64,000 nucleotides of DNA, taken from Ischnura elegans. Its lineage: Eukaryota; Arthropoda; Insecta; Odonata; Coenagrionidae. Position 1 is the first letter of the stretch. Each line of letters begins with the position of its first letter. The notes under the pieces were generated by a model. The model was not told the origin of the DNA. It did not search any database and saw only the letters and a list, made by a program, of their open reading frames with translations. This document shows positions 34,595 through 47,100 of this stretch, one piece after another. Location: positions 76,019,243 to 76,083,242 of the forward strand of contig NC_060248.1 in the NCBI RefSeq assembly GCF_921293095.1. Reading direction: 5' to 3'. The position numbers and the translations under genes were made by a program.

Positions 34595-35078
34595 ATCCGC
34601 GAACTGAATAAAATACAAAGTGAGGCTGCGCGGTTCGTCAAAAACTGCTACGGGCGTACAGACAGCGTTACCCAGATGTTAAGCGAATTAGGCTGAGAAC
34701 CGCTGGAGACTCGGAGACCGTGCGCTAGGCTTAGATTGTTTGAACAATCGAAAATGGATATCTTTAAGAGCGACTCGAAGAACATAATATTAGAGCCACA
34801 CTTTTTACTTACTTTACTTTAATTTATTTCCTTTTCTTTCCTTCCTATTACTTTCCTTTATTTCCAGGCCCGACAGAAGCGATAAATTAAGTGAGATATT
34901 TTGCCGAACGGATAGGCTTGGGAATTCGTTGTTCCCTCGAACCATGAAGGACTTTAAAAAATGCCAGTCGTGATTTCGTTGGAGCATTTCCTTTTTATGT
35001 GTAAATGACTGGTGTCCTAACACCCCCTGTCACACGCCTTTTTTAGGCGGCTTGCGGGATAGTAGGTAGATGTAGATC
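34595..35078 (+). pseudogene. LINE reverse-transcriptase C-terminal end and 3' tail, right part
   Basis: The frame interrupted at 25367 resumes here: IRELNKIQSEAARFVKN then YGRTDSVTQMLSELG, a stop where tryptophan is usual, then EPLETRRPCARLRLFEQSKM, and after an AT-rich stretch a DKLSEIFCRTDRLGNSLFPR block. This is the end of ORF2 of a jockey/CR1-like LINE. A GC-rich 3' end follows (GGTGTCCTAACACCCCC..., then TTAGGCGGCTTGCGGG), finishing in TAGATGTAGAT. The same tail recurs inverted at 38371-38463 and 49291-49362. 5' truncated and broken. Confidence 0.85.
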
Positions 35079-37896
35079 ACACTATTCTACAATCATTTCT
35101 AATAAACGTAATCAGCACGTGTGCTTCTTTCTTAGAGAGATGGACAGGTATCATTTTTACTTTTTAGTACATTTTACACAGATTTGGGATAATATGGTAT
35201 TTTTCTATCTTTTTTATTTTATGCATATTTAAATGTTAAATAGCTGCAGACATATCTTATTTTTCTTTCCTTTCACGGTAGTCAACAGGTCAAGCCTATA
35301 TGATACGATACGCTCGTACCATGTGTTATATTTGTCGGTCCAAAAGGTTATAGTAATGTAATATATTTCCCTGATGAAATTTTCCTAGTGCTGGAACTTT
35401 TACTTTGATAGTTTGCTAGCAAATTTTACTTTGATAAGGATTTTTTCTGTCCCGAAAAATTAGTTCTATCGTAATTTTTCGCTTTGAGGGCTGTAATATT
35501 GAACTGCTTATGTAATTTCAATTAATGAAGTCCCGCTCTTGGAATCGCTTATCAAGCGTTAGAGATGCGTGGTATTTTTTCGATTCTGATGAGCCGATGG
35601 CAGATAATATGAATCGCAGAAAAAATACGTTCTAATACATTGGTAATCATCTGACGAAGTTAAGTGGTTGCGAACTTCCTTTTCCACTAACCTTTCATTA
35701 TTTAGGTGGTGAAAAAAAACTACCTGCATTATCCTAATTCTGTGGTTAGCTGTGTATGTTTTTCTTAATTTATTTACCTCTGGTTTATGGTGCGTGAGTT
35801 CTAAATTTGTAATTTCTCAGTTGAATATACCAGAAGAAACCAGGCTAGAGATTTATGAAAAAAGAGTATTTCTAAAATCATTCAGTATCTGAAAGAGGAC
35901 CAAATTTGAATTGTTCTCGATTAATTGTAGATGATGAATGCATATTTCACCTGTTACCATAGCAATTTCATGAAGAAACTTTTGTTTCTATAACGCGCCT
36001 TGCTTAGCTATGAAATCGTGATTCCGGTACGCAAGATCAGTCGCCAAAGCATTCTCTTCCATGGCCAAAGCTCACACATCATATACAGTGGCGACTCTTT
36101 CGGCATCCAGCAGAACTCTTTGCTGGAACTCAGAAGAGAGGGAATTTGAAATTTAAATTTCGGGGAAAATTGACCTCATCCAGTGGTGGAGAACTACCTT
36201 CTGCGGTGAAAATTTACGGTCGAATGATTGAATAAAATTTTGGTTATAACTTAGGAAATTCATTTAAAAATATTATCCAATGACATGATGGTTAATTTTC
36301 GTGTTAGGTGGTAGCTTGTTCCCGTCTATTTTAAGCAGTTACTTACCATTTTAAATCCAGATTCCGAAGTGGCACATAACCGGTAGAACTAGTGATGAAT
36401 AAGCTCCATTTTAGGTGACCCCTTATTTATCCACCTAAAATGGAATAATTCCAAAAGGTCGGTCTTGATAAGTTATTTAGCATTGAACAACTCATTTCCA
36501 AATCATGTCCATTTTATTGGACGAATCAGGAAATGTTTTCCGGCTTGAATTTATCAGACTGGAGTGCTATAATTTAATTTATACCCTTTTCCTTAGATCG
36601 TTAGTTCCTCATATTTTTTATTTTTATTACCGAAAAATGTTATTAGAACTCGAATGAGATGCGTAAAACTACTTTATTGAAACGGTAATTTTCATCCATC
36701 AAAACTCTTTCTGCGTTCCTTGATTTTAGAAAAATTAGCTCATTAGTGACGAAACATTATTTATTCACCGTATTCATTATTTGTTCTTCGTGGGTATTGC
36801 TTGTAAGTTGAAGTTGTTCGTATTGTGAAGAAGAAAAGAACGCTGAATCAGTTCGACGGAAAATCCGAATTGGAATCACAAAAAGTAATTTATCATAAGC
36901 GATAACACCGAATCCCTATCTAAATATCTGATGTGCTGGCGTTGCTTAAAGTTTGGGAAAGGGAAAAATTAACTTGGAGCAGAATTGATGATTTTATCGC
37001 ACTCGCGATAATCTATGAATGGAAAATAACGCTTCATTTGGCTAGCCAAGGAGGCTTTCGTATGTGCGTGTGGGAAAGTTGTTCCTGTAATCGTGGAGTG
37101 TTACTTGGTAAACGATTGTACGTATATATAGAGATTTTTATCGAGTAATAGCTTTCTATTCCTGAACTTGAGTTTTCGAAATTGCATTGTCACCCTTCTT
37201 TTTGTGTCTATCATGATCTTTTATATAACCTCAAATTTATGCCCTACAGAGATATTGTCTAGTTTGTGTTGCCTGCCTCAAGGATTTTGCAAGCAGCAGT
37301 GTTTGAGTTGGTTGATTATTCACTGTGTCTTACCAATATAAACTTCTTTATGGATGTACACCTCTTCTCGGCTAGATAGATGGATTCTCCTTTGGTGGAA
37401 GTTAATTTGTTAATAGAATTTACTCGTGTGAATGGAAACATCTTCTTCCACTCAAATTTCACATTCTTATTTGAATGAGGCGTATCTTTTACACATAGTG
37501 TAAGCATAGAGATAACTCTTATTTATTTTGGTCAAATTTCGTGGGCCGCCGTAAAATGGCTTTTAGACACCTGGGACTCAACCATCACTAAGTGGGAACC
37601 TCTACTCTAGCCAGTATGAGAGAATGACAGAATATTAATAATTTACTAGTGTGTACGAATTTTTTATCGAGATATTCTTCCTCGTTGCTTCCCTCCCCTA
37701 CAGGTCGTAAAACCAATGCGTTGATCTTCTACTTCTTCCTAAATTTCGTATTTTACTCTACCTTTTATAGACTCCCAGAACTTGTGAACGCACTTCCATC
37801 TATTCTTCCTTCACTCGACATCTCCGCTACCTATCACCCTTTTACCTCCTGGGTAAAAAATATTTACGTTCATCATATGACTTGATTTATCTTTAT
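35079..37896. other. Intergenic stretch, no gene identified
   Basis: No exon, RNA gene or element boundary was recognised. Present are an inverted counterpart (35147-35176) of an A-rich motif left of the LINE and a 13-bp hairpin at 36405-36444. Open frames up to 78 codons look random. Confidence 0.55.
36405..36444. repeat. Short hairpin
   Basis: TCCATTTTAGGTG at 36405-36417 is followed after 14 bases by its exact reverse complement at 36432-36444. Confidence 0.65.
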
Positions 37897-39993
37897 ATGA
37901 GGAACTTGCATGGGTCGTAGATTGCTCTAAAAACTATTTTGAATAAGTCAAATGGATACATTAGCTCGCAAAAATACCTTCAGTTTCTCCATTCAACATC
38001 AAAAGAAATAAAAAAATTGCATTTAAAATCGAGAAAAATTTCTCTGAGCCGACCACTGCGCGAAGACACCCGAGCGTTGCCGAGGCCAGGCGTGACGTCA
38101 TAGGTGCCTAAACAACCGTAGGGAGTAGGGAAATACGCTGAGCGCATGGTGTAAAATTTGTTTTGCGGGAGTATTTAGCCGCTCATCGTCACTTTATTTT
38201 GTTCTGTTATTCTTGGGCAAGTTTTCCTATTGCCATTGTGCCTAGATTATTACTTGGGATATTAATAATGCGGCATCGGGATGATGAAGTACAAGCGTTT
38301 CACTTCGTATGTTTTAGTGATCAGAAAAATGGATGATAACGTTGCCACTCGTTCGAATAGTACACCTGAAATCTACATCATCTACATCTACATAATACCC
38401 CGCAAGCCGCCTAAAAGGCGTGTGGCATGGGGTGTTAGGACACCAGCCTTTTTTTCGGACACCAAAAATTGATACCACGACCCTCATGGAATTTGTTAAG
38501 ACAAATTATTGCTATACGTCGGCGGCAAATCGAGTTGTAAAATAAACTATTAATACTGGAGGATAACGATCGTAAGATGTGCTGTTGACATTAGAGTAAG
38601 CTGTGCTGTTGAATTTGGCAACACCGAATTAACGGAGAAGGTAGTCCTAACCGTCCTACGGTACGAATTCACAGCAAAACAGTCCGCACACAATCCACAT
38701 GTGAGATCGCGAATCGGTTTCGCTGCCAACACACACACAAGCTATAACCTATTTCAATAATATAGGTAAATCCAGAAACAATATACTAGCATATACCATA
38801 AAAATATAGTGGGAAATAGGCAAATACTCTTATCAAAAACTGGATGTCACTGTCACATTCTTATATTCATCACGTACAACTTACAATAACAGAACTCGTT
38901 ATGATGAAAACAACTATTTATTCACTGATTTAAACCCTTAAATTAGCCCACACAAGTGACACAGGTGACTTTTCTCACTACTATTCGTTGAAATAATGGA
39001 ATAACAAACTTCACTCACAGTTTTTATTTCAATAGCGTGATCGTGAAATGTCATATCTACGGTGAACAACGGAGATTAGCAAGCCACTGACAATTTTTAC
39101 ACTACTATTAGACATTTATCGATAGCGTAATAGCACTTTTTACAATTCAATCACGATGGAACACTGATAACTCTTGGCCGATATTTTTCAACCTTGTCAA
39201 ACTTTGTGCATTACAACCACTGGCACTGTGATTATTAGTAGTAGCTTAACGGGAGATGTCACGTTGAAAATAACACTATTTTGGCACAAAAATGTTCCTA
39301 GATGTCTCCAATCAGCGATCAAAAGTTGCATTGACTGGAATTCACCCCATAATACAAGCACATACAGTCCTAAACGACGAATTCTCCGGTACCTACGAAT
39401 AAACGGAAGAAGTTATTGTATATAAAAGCTAAGCGGACATTAGTAAACATCAAAATCGTTCTAATTACATACTTAAATGAATGATATGCCGTCGATAACA
39501 TCAACTTACAATTAACGTATCCCCCTTCCAACGGCCGTGGCTCAGACTGCTACAACGATGTTACTTACAATTAGATATTATAAAATATTTGGTTTCACTT
39601 CTTCAGTTTTATATTTTATGTCCTTACTCAATTATTAATATTATAAATAATACAAAATATGAGGCTTTCGAGCCTCTATTGTCGGATATTTATCCTTAAA
39701 TAGAAAACAATCAACACGTCTCACAAACGGAGCTCTCACAACGGCAGGCAACTATTACAAGCAATCACAACAATAGCTTCGTGTGATGTTTAGGCACCTT
39801 TGACGTCATCGAGGCTTCGTCGGCAGTGGCTTGGGGGGTGAGGGAGTTTTTCCCGCGCTTTAAAATTCGTTATATTTATCATTTAATATCTCGCGAAGGA
39901 AAACTCAGATTTACATGCGGTTTTCTTTGTTGTATTCAGAAAATAATTTTCTGTCCGCCTGTTAAATAAAAAAAATTCATGCAAGTTCCCCAT
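37897..39993. mobile_element. DNA element with long degenerate terminal inverted repeats (about 215 bp)
   Basis: The left end ATGAGGAACTTGCATG and the right end (complement ATGGGGAACTTGCATG) begin a pair of inverted arms, about 37897-38115 and 39785-39993. They stay alignable throughout: a TTTAAA..CG.G.AAAA.. block, a CCACTGC block, then TGACGTCA.AGGTGCCTAAACA at the inner ends. No target duplication could be fixed. The interior holds a LINE tail insertion and no clear protein. Family unknown; long inverted repeats would suit a Mutator-like or similar non-autonomous element. Confidence 0.7.
38371..38463 (-). repeat. LINE 3' tail fragment, inverted
   Basis: Read on the minus strand it gives GGTGTCCTAACACCCCATGC, an ACACGCC..TTAGGCGGCTTGCGGGGTA stretch and a TAGATGTAGATGATGTAGAT tail, closely matching the 3' end at 35009-35078. 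It sits inside the element at 37897-39993. Confidence 0.85.
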
Positions 39994-40156
39994 TGCCAGG
40001 GTTACTGCTGCTATTTCTTCTTGTGTCTATTTTATGTAAATATTTATTTATTAGTTATTTGTTGATTCTATGTAAAAGGCCGCATTTTTTAATAAAGAAG
40101 CTAATAAATAAAATTAACTGCTGTGGATCCTCCTTAAGTTTATGGAATTAATTCGA

Positions 40157-40860
40157 TTATGAATTCTTTTTCCCAAGAAAGCTCTTGGCTGAAAAGCTCT
40201 CTTTCACCGCATGATCCTCTTTACATGGGCGAAAGAATGATTTTTCGTTTCTTCGAGGACACATGACGGCTAATAGACTTCTCGACGTCCATCGGAATCG
40301 CTCCTCATCCGTCTCAAGCAGCATTTTTTTTACCTCTTGAATCAGAACGCGGATCGGCTCCATAGATCCCGATCGATATCTATTGAAACATATGTATGAA
40401 TCATTTTTCCCGTCTTTCGTTGGGAAATTGCTCCCGCGAGTGGGCACTCTGGTGCGTTTTCGGATTTTTTTAGGGGTCACGATCGGATCTAATAGGAGAC
40501 CATATTTCCCTGAAGTCTCTCAATCGTCGTAATTCCATTCGCTTCCGTTCCCTTCGGTTTTATCCCGCGTGGGTCGAACGCTCCAGGATAAATCCATCTC
40601 TCTCTCTCCAATTTCTCCTCGTCTCTCTCTATCTCTCTCTGACCATTTGGATTTCCACATTCAGTTCCACCACTGTCCTTAATATTACCGTTTCTTCTTC
40701 GGATCCCTTCTTTTATACTGCTACAACCCGGTATGGCCATTAACTTTTTTGCTACCTTATTTTGACATTCCTTTTTCTCTGTGCACACATTCTTCATCTC
40801 TTTATTCCTACATTGTATTATTTCCCTCGTCTTTCTCTCTGACCATTTGGATTTCCACAT
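40157..40860 (-). other. Two adjacent open frames, unidentified
   Basis: Minus-strand frames of 123 codons (40860-40489) and 107 codons (40480-40157) lie end to end in different frames. Both are rich in lysine, arginine and glutamate and match no family I recognise. They fall within a duplicated, pyrimidine-rich stretch, which by itself gives charged open frames, so they are more likely incidental than genes. Confidence 0.2.
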
Positions 40861-40935
40861 TCAGTTCCACCTCTGTCCTTAAAATTACAGTTTCTTCTTC
40901 GGATCCCTTCTTTTATATTGTTACAACCCGGTATG
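40628..40935. repeat. Tandem duplication of about 105 bp
   Basis: 40628-40738 and 40833-40935 share TCTCTCTGACCATTTGGATT, then TCCACATTCAGTTCCAC and CTTCTTCGGATCCCTTCTTT with only a few changes, at a spacing of 205 bp. The close match means this duplication is younger than the surrounding one. Confidence 0.85.
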
Positions 40936-41185
40936 ATCACGAACTTGTGTTATGAAATTCTTTTTTCCATTGCTTTATTCCTGTATTTTATAATACCACT
41001 GTTGCTGCGTTGCTTTTTGTGCCTGTTCTATGTAGCTATTTATTTATTCTCTCTAAAAGGCCTCATATTCTAACATTGTAGCAAACAAATAAAATTTACC
41101 GCGGTGGGCCCTCCACAGGTTTATGGAATTTATTCGATTCTGAATTATTTTTCCCAAGAGAGCTGCTTATATGCTGAAAGCCCTG

Positions 41186-44100
41186 TATGTGCTTTTGATT
41201 CAATATCTTCCAGAGATTATTCGTGGTCTCAACTTTTTTCTATGTGAAGCAAGTATTTCATTTTATTCTCCCAACATCTAGGGTTTTGGTTTCATACTCT
41301 CATCAATATCATTTAATGCCAAATCCTGTGTTTGTTGGCTGAAGAATAGAAGTTTGCATTGCACCTAAATTTCTGTCTCAATATGATTGCTAAATTATTC
41401 CACTTCGTCATAGCCTATATGCTTTTGTTATAATTTTGGCCCATCATCCATCTCCGCGCTTATATATTCTCATCACAAGTATTTTAATGTTAGATTTATA
41501 TAGCATCTCTTAATAAGAAAATGCTTTGTATGCTCTTGATCACTGCTGCAAAAGTTACTCGATCTAATCCAGGCACTTGTTTTACTTATTGGTCCCGGAC
41601 TGCTGAAATCATTTTTTCTTTAGTACATGCCCATTTCCCATTTGCGACAAAGTTCTTTGTCAGGACTAGTGAAATGTTTAAACGGAAATATTTTACGATT
41701 ACGTTTGATTTGGGATAGTTATCAGGAATCGTGTTACTTTTTCATTCGCCTCTTTATTATTTAAAGAAACGCAATGTAAAAGGAGTAGTGATCTTTACCC
41801 TTTGCGGTCCAACGTCGAGGCTGACTCGACAGGCCTAGTACCAGTATCAGATCCAACAATTTTAGCTCAACATCACAAGACACTGCGATTATACAAGGGC
41901 TCAAGGGATTAAATGTTTTTTCAAGAGATATCACACATCGAAAATTTTCCAAGAAAAAACTCTTTGATAGAACATGGATAGTATTAAAACCAGTTGATTT
42001 TTACTTAAAACAATAAAAATAAAAAAATAGAGGGAAAGAATCAATCATGTCAATTTTTTTCGTAAACATTATTTTGAAAATAATAATATAATTAAAAAAT
42101 TTGACCGGAAAAGATTAATGAGTGTATAGGTACTGGAAAATTCGAGGATGTTTTGAGATAATCCACATCATTATGGCTTGAAGAATATCGAAATTTTGAG
42201 GTTTCACGTTTTAACTTATCCTAATCTTGAATATCAGTGTTAGGCTAAGGATAAACTGGTACTTGAAGTGCACTGAATTGTAATGGACTCCAAAAATAGT
42301 TTGAAACTGATACAAATTAGCCGATAATGTTTTCAGATGTGATGAAAAAGCTGGGTTGGTACCTTTATTCCCTTAAAATTTGTGTGTGACAGATGTAATT
42401 GTGTCTGGACGACGAAGGTGATTTTTACCTGATTACGATATAAAAATATAGTAGCGGTAAAAAAAGAGTTAGTTTATACGTTTGCACCCAACCGATTGTA
42501 TAAATAACTTCATCCGATGTTCCCCGAGTAGCGTAAAATAAATAAAAAGTTTCATTTAAAACAAATGTTCACCAAATGCTTTAACTCCTTCGTTTGATAG
42601 CTTTTTAACCGTATTTATTACAGGTAGTACTCCAGTCAACAGCTGGGGACGCAACGGAAGTAATTTAGCAATGGAAAAGGAGTGAGAAATCTGTGGCGGA
42701 TGCTCGTGGAATGCTTAAAAAGTGGATGGAGATCGCATTAATAAACGATGGCGCGTTGAAGAGGCTAATAGATGGGACGGGTAGAAATCACGGAAAAGGC
42801 AGGAATTTGCGGCGAGCCCAGGAATTTTGGATGGCGATTAATGATGGTTAAGCGACTTATTGGCTGGAAATTAATGCATTGGGAAGGGACAAAATGACCT
42901 CGTAAGTGGAATATAAGTTGAGATCATCTACACACGGGTCACTTAGCGGTTCAGAGTGTACTAAGCGTCAATGCCTAGCCAAGTTTTTCATCTAGTTATT
43001 CCTAAGGCATTACTTTTTAATTCTGTGGTTAGAAAGGAATGGTAACGTAGAAGAATATCCTTTCTTTAGGCACTAATATAGCTTGCGATTTCCATTTTTC
43101 CTTGATCAATACTCTTTATCGCTACTCCCTCATGATACTTGTAAGTTTTATTATATGTAATTTTATTGTTTAGATTAAGCCGATGGATGCGTTTATGTCA
43201 ATTATTTATTTAATAATAGTCAATTATATTATTTTCGTATTCTATTTTCTCATTTTTATGGTCTATCAAATATTTTTTTTGGATGATGCTCGGGTATTTT
43301 AATGAAGCCGTGGTTCAGAGGGAGCTAAATAACTATGATAAGAAAGCTTATCGGGAAGTGACGTGTGATAAAAGGTCCTAAACTGAAAGAATACTGCTGG
43401 CCAAGTGTAGCGAGTTATATTTTAAAGGGATATGCTGGCCTTTTGATCCTTATGGTGGCCTGATAGAAAACAAATCGCCCGTCATTTGTATCCTCGGGCG
43501 AAGTTCTATTACAGTTAATATATTATATAGTATAACATTTTTTTGTCTTTTAAACAGTTTTCTTCATTATGCATGATCTCATGAAGTAATTCATATTAGG
43601 GGCTCGTACAGTATATTGTCGCTTGTAGCATTATCACTTCAATTTAATTGGATTTGTAATTTCTTCATAAAATTATTAAAGATAGCAATTTATTCTTAAT
43701 ATATTCGAAAAGTTGAAGTGTATTTAAAGAGTCTGGAGACTTATCTCAACTTAAGCGTCCGTCTCGATGGCGACAAATCAAAAGTTAATTTTTTCCTTGA
43801 TTGAATTGATAATAATGCAATAGTATTTTTTTGCTTTCCACCGAATCCAAAAAAATTCATCCTATACCTTTTCCCTCCCGTTTGTTTTATTTCAACTGTG
43901 GAAGAAATTATTGCTGTACAGGTTTCATGATGAATCATGGTATCCGTAGCAAGCTCATGATTTTTTTCTTATCTTTTTGCTGAGTTTTTGTGATTTTTGG
44001 CATTTATGGGGGTAAATTTGATTTATTTTGAGACTGAAACCATCTGGAACTGAAAGGCAAATTTATCTTCCGTACCCTTCTTCAAATTTCGATTTAAATG

Positions 44101-47100
44101 ACTGATATCTGACTGATTTGACACTTCCAATCAGTTCATGCCCTGGAGAAAGTATTCAATATAGCTGTGAAAACGTTTCGGAGAACATGAACTTGTGGAA
44201 TGAAATGAAATGTATACAATTTATATCTGGGACATTGTATTTTTTGCAGAATCGCAATTCCATTTATTATTAAATGTCCAACACTGAAACGAGAGAATAG
44301 AATGTCATCGACATTTATAATTTAACAATAAGTGCAGGGTATTTCTTTTGCACTTAGGCTAGATATTCTGTTCAGAGAGAAATAGATAAATGGAACATTT
44401 CCATGAAATAATTTCAAGGATATATTTTTATATAAAAATGTTTTTGCTCAGCGCAGAAAATATTCGAAAACCCCTTGCGAAGAAGGTCCACGAAATCTGG
44501 ATGGCGAAGAGGTCTGTGCGTGTGCAGAGGTTTGGAAAGCCAAAGGACCGTGTTTTGATTCCCGTTTCAGAGGAATTTTTTCCCGCTGAAATTGGTGCAG
44601 ATTACGAGTGCACATTACCTACGCTGTATTTTAGGGAAAAATTAGCGTGGAATCCTAGTCGAGAGATATCTATGTTGACTAAAGATTTTGCCAACAATCC
44701 AGCCTTGACTAGGCTGCCTGGCTGAATGGCAAAATTTCATCATACGTACCTATGCACTTTTGGTGGGACGATATTCCATAATCTTGTCAATATCATTGCC
44801 GCGCGGCCATACCTGTGACTTTTTATAGCCCTCGCATAAGTGATTTACCATATCCTGGTGGAATTTACTCTGGAAATCAGCAATATGTTCTAATAGATGC
44901 AATATTAGCTGAAAACCTTATTTTCCTCCAATTTTTACAATCGAAAAATCACTTTCCCTTCGGAATACAATGAAGAATTGACAAATATGTGCGTGCATGC
45001 CAGGTGAGGGACAGAAACGTTGCGCCGAGTGAGTCAGGGGTTGGTTTTTGGGGGCGTGCACTGCGTCGGACGGCAATTAATATGCAGTCAATGCATACGT
45101 GTTCGACCGCGCAAAATGTTCCGACGGATTCGCCGGGTTATTTAGCCCTCTCCTCACGTCCAGAACGCTTCAAAATGCCTCTCACTGTACGTCTCTCCCC
45201 TCTCAGGCTTTCCACAACTCATTTCCTCCATAAGTCATCTCCAGCTCCCCTTCGCACCGTCTTGCTACTCTTTTTTTTTAAAGCCTTTTCATCCCTATCT
45301 CGTAGTTGAACGATTCGTTTTCCTAGTGAAATATTATTAGGTCCGACCTGCCTCTTGAAGGTTGATGTTATCTCCTTCACCCAGGAGCGAATTCCTTTCT
45401 CGAGTCGAATAATGAGTTGAGGACAGCGCTCACATCCGCAATAGATGAGGACTTATCCTTCCGAATAGAAGGTTCAAAAGACTCTTCTTGCCGGCGAGGA
45501 TGAACAATTGTTTTCTTTGATGTGGCGGGTGTAAATGACCCTTCATGCCGCCCTGTGATCGGTAGTGGCAACCATCGGTTGGCGGAAAATTGGTAAGTTG
45601 GCGTTTTAGCATTTTAATAGAAACGAACTTGGCTGGCATAGTCGTGATAGAAGAATGGTGCAGTATGGCGGATAAGCGGCACCAGTAGTTTCCAAGGGAA
45701 CTCATGAAAGCAAAGTAGTCTGATAAGGAGTGCCTCGCTATTAAAATGGGTGGACAAAAGTAAAACAGAAAGGATATAACAGAACCGCACAGTAGATGTT
45801 TAAAAGTTATACTACTTTGTTTTGTTACTCCTAAATGACGGAGAGGATCAGACCATGATCTTTTTAGTCTTACTTTTTATTACAGTAGATTTTGGCTTTG
45901 ATAACGATCGAATATTAGGGGAAGCTACTTATTTGGAACATTTTCAAGAAAGGAGCACATTGACAAAGTTCAATTCAATCTGAAACTAAGGCCGGTCATA
46001 AAACAACTTTTTTCGCAATTCAAAGTTCGACATACGTCAAAATGTAGCCCGAGGAACCAAATGAACTGAGAAAAAAATTTTGTTCCTGTTGGTTGACATC
46101 CTACGGTGGAACCAGGGCCATTTATGTTTACCTTAGGCAACCTGCAACACATACCCTCTTTTTGCGCTATTTCGGCGATAAATGTCGTGATTTTAATAGT
46201 TTTTTTCAGCCGATTCTGCACCAGTCATGTCTGAAATTGTCGAGGTAAGCAGTATAGATCGAATACTCACGTTTTTTATACAATTATCGGTACTAAAATG
46301 CAAATAAACGTAAAAACCTTTGAAAATTTCTTATTTAATGGCATATAATTTAATTTGGTGTACTCTTATGGGCATGATCGCACTAATATGACCCTACCGT
46401 TTATATAGAACAACAATTTTCCCAGCGGCGCTGGGGGTTACTCTCGTTTCCGTGCCGATATTTTCTTCTCTTCTTTCACCTGTTGTCGCTATACGCACTT
46501 TCATAGTTTGCAATCGATACTTGTACGCTCTTATTTAGCTCCCTACTCCTTCCATGGCCCTCATTTATGTGAATTTGTAATTTTAGATGAAATTAAAGGA
46601 ATAAAATCAGTAATTGCGAGCACATTAGAAATCTTTCACAAATCAAGATAGTTGACGGAGTGTATGGAAAAATCAGTCATAGGCATTTACTACACCATCA
46701 GCTGGGTAACTAAATTTTTTTTAGCAGTACTTATTTTCAGTAGGCATAATAACCAAATTCCTGTGCGTAAAAAAATTTGGAAAATGTAGAAACTCCATTC
46801 GTCTAATCCTTTTTTTGCCGTTATTGCTTACAGGATGTGGAATATTCTTGAACGCTCAACCGTTTAAGGTTTCCCATCACTGTCCTAGGATAGTAGAGTA
46901 GGGGAGGGGATGGGCGAAGGTTTGTTGGCGCAAGGCTGGATTGCGACTGCTCTCCTGGGAGGGGGTGAAGATTTATATCTGAGCGTTTCTGGTAAACTGT
47001 GAAAAGAAGGTGGCGTGGGAGGGAGATAAGTTTGTGAGGGGTGAAGGAATTTGGAGGGTAAGTCTCTCGCACGACGTTAATTGCTCGGCGTGGGTGGAAG

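Larger units (their letters stand above)
40005..41185. repeat. Local duplication: 40005-40200 repeated at 40985-41185
   Basis: Both copies share, in the same order, a TTGTG.CT.TT.TATGTA..TATTTATTTATT stretch, a TAAAAGGCC.CAT.TT block, AATAAAATT, a CCTCC(T/A) block, TTATGGAATT.ATTCGAT and TTTTTCCCAAGA.AGCT. They are about 980 bp apart, direct and moderately diverged. Copy one starts just after the end of the element at 39993. This is an old tandem duplication or two copies of an unknown repeat. Confidence 0.65.

Noticed and set aside
44390-44725. 111-codon frame that looks protein-like in its second half
   Set aside because: No motif or neighbouring exon. It is kept as a remark in the gap entry only.
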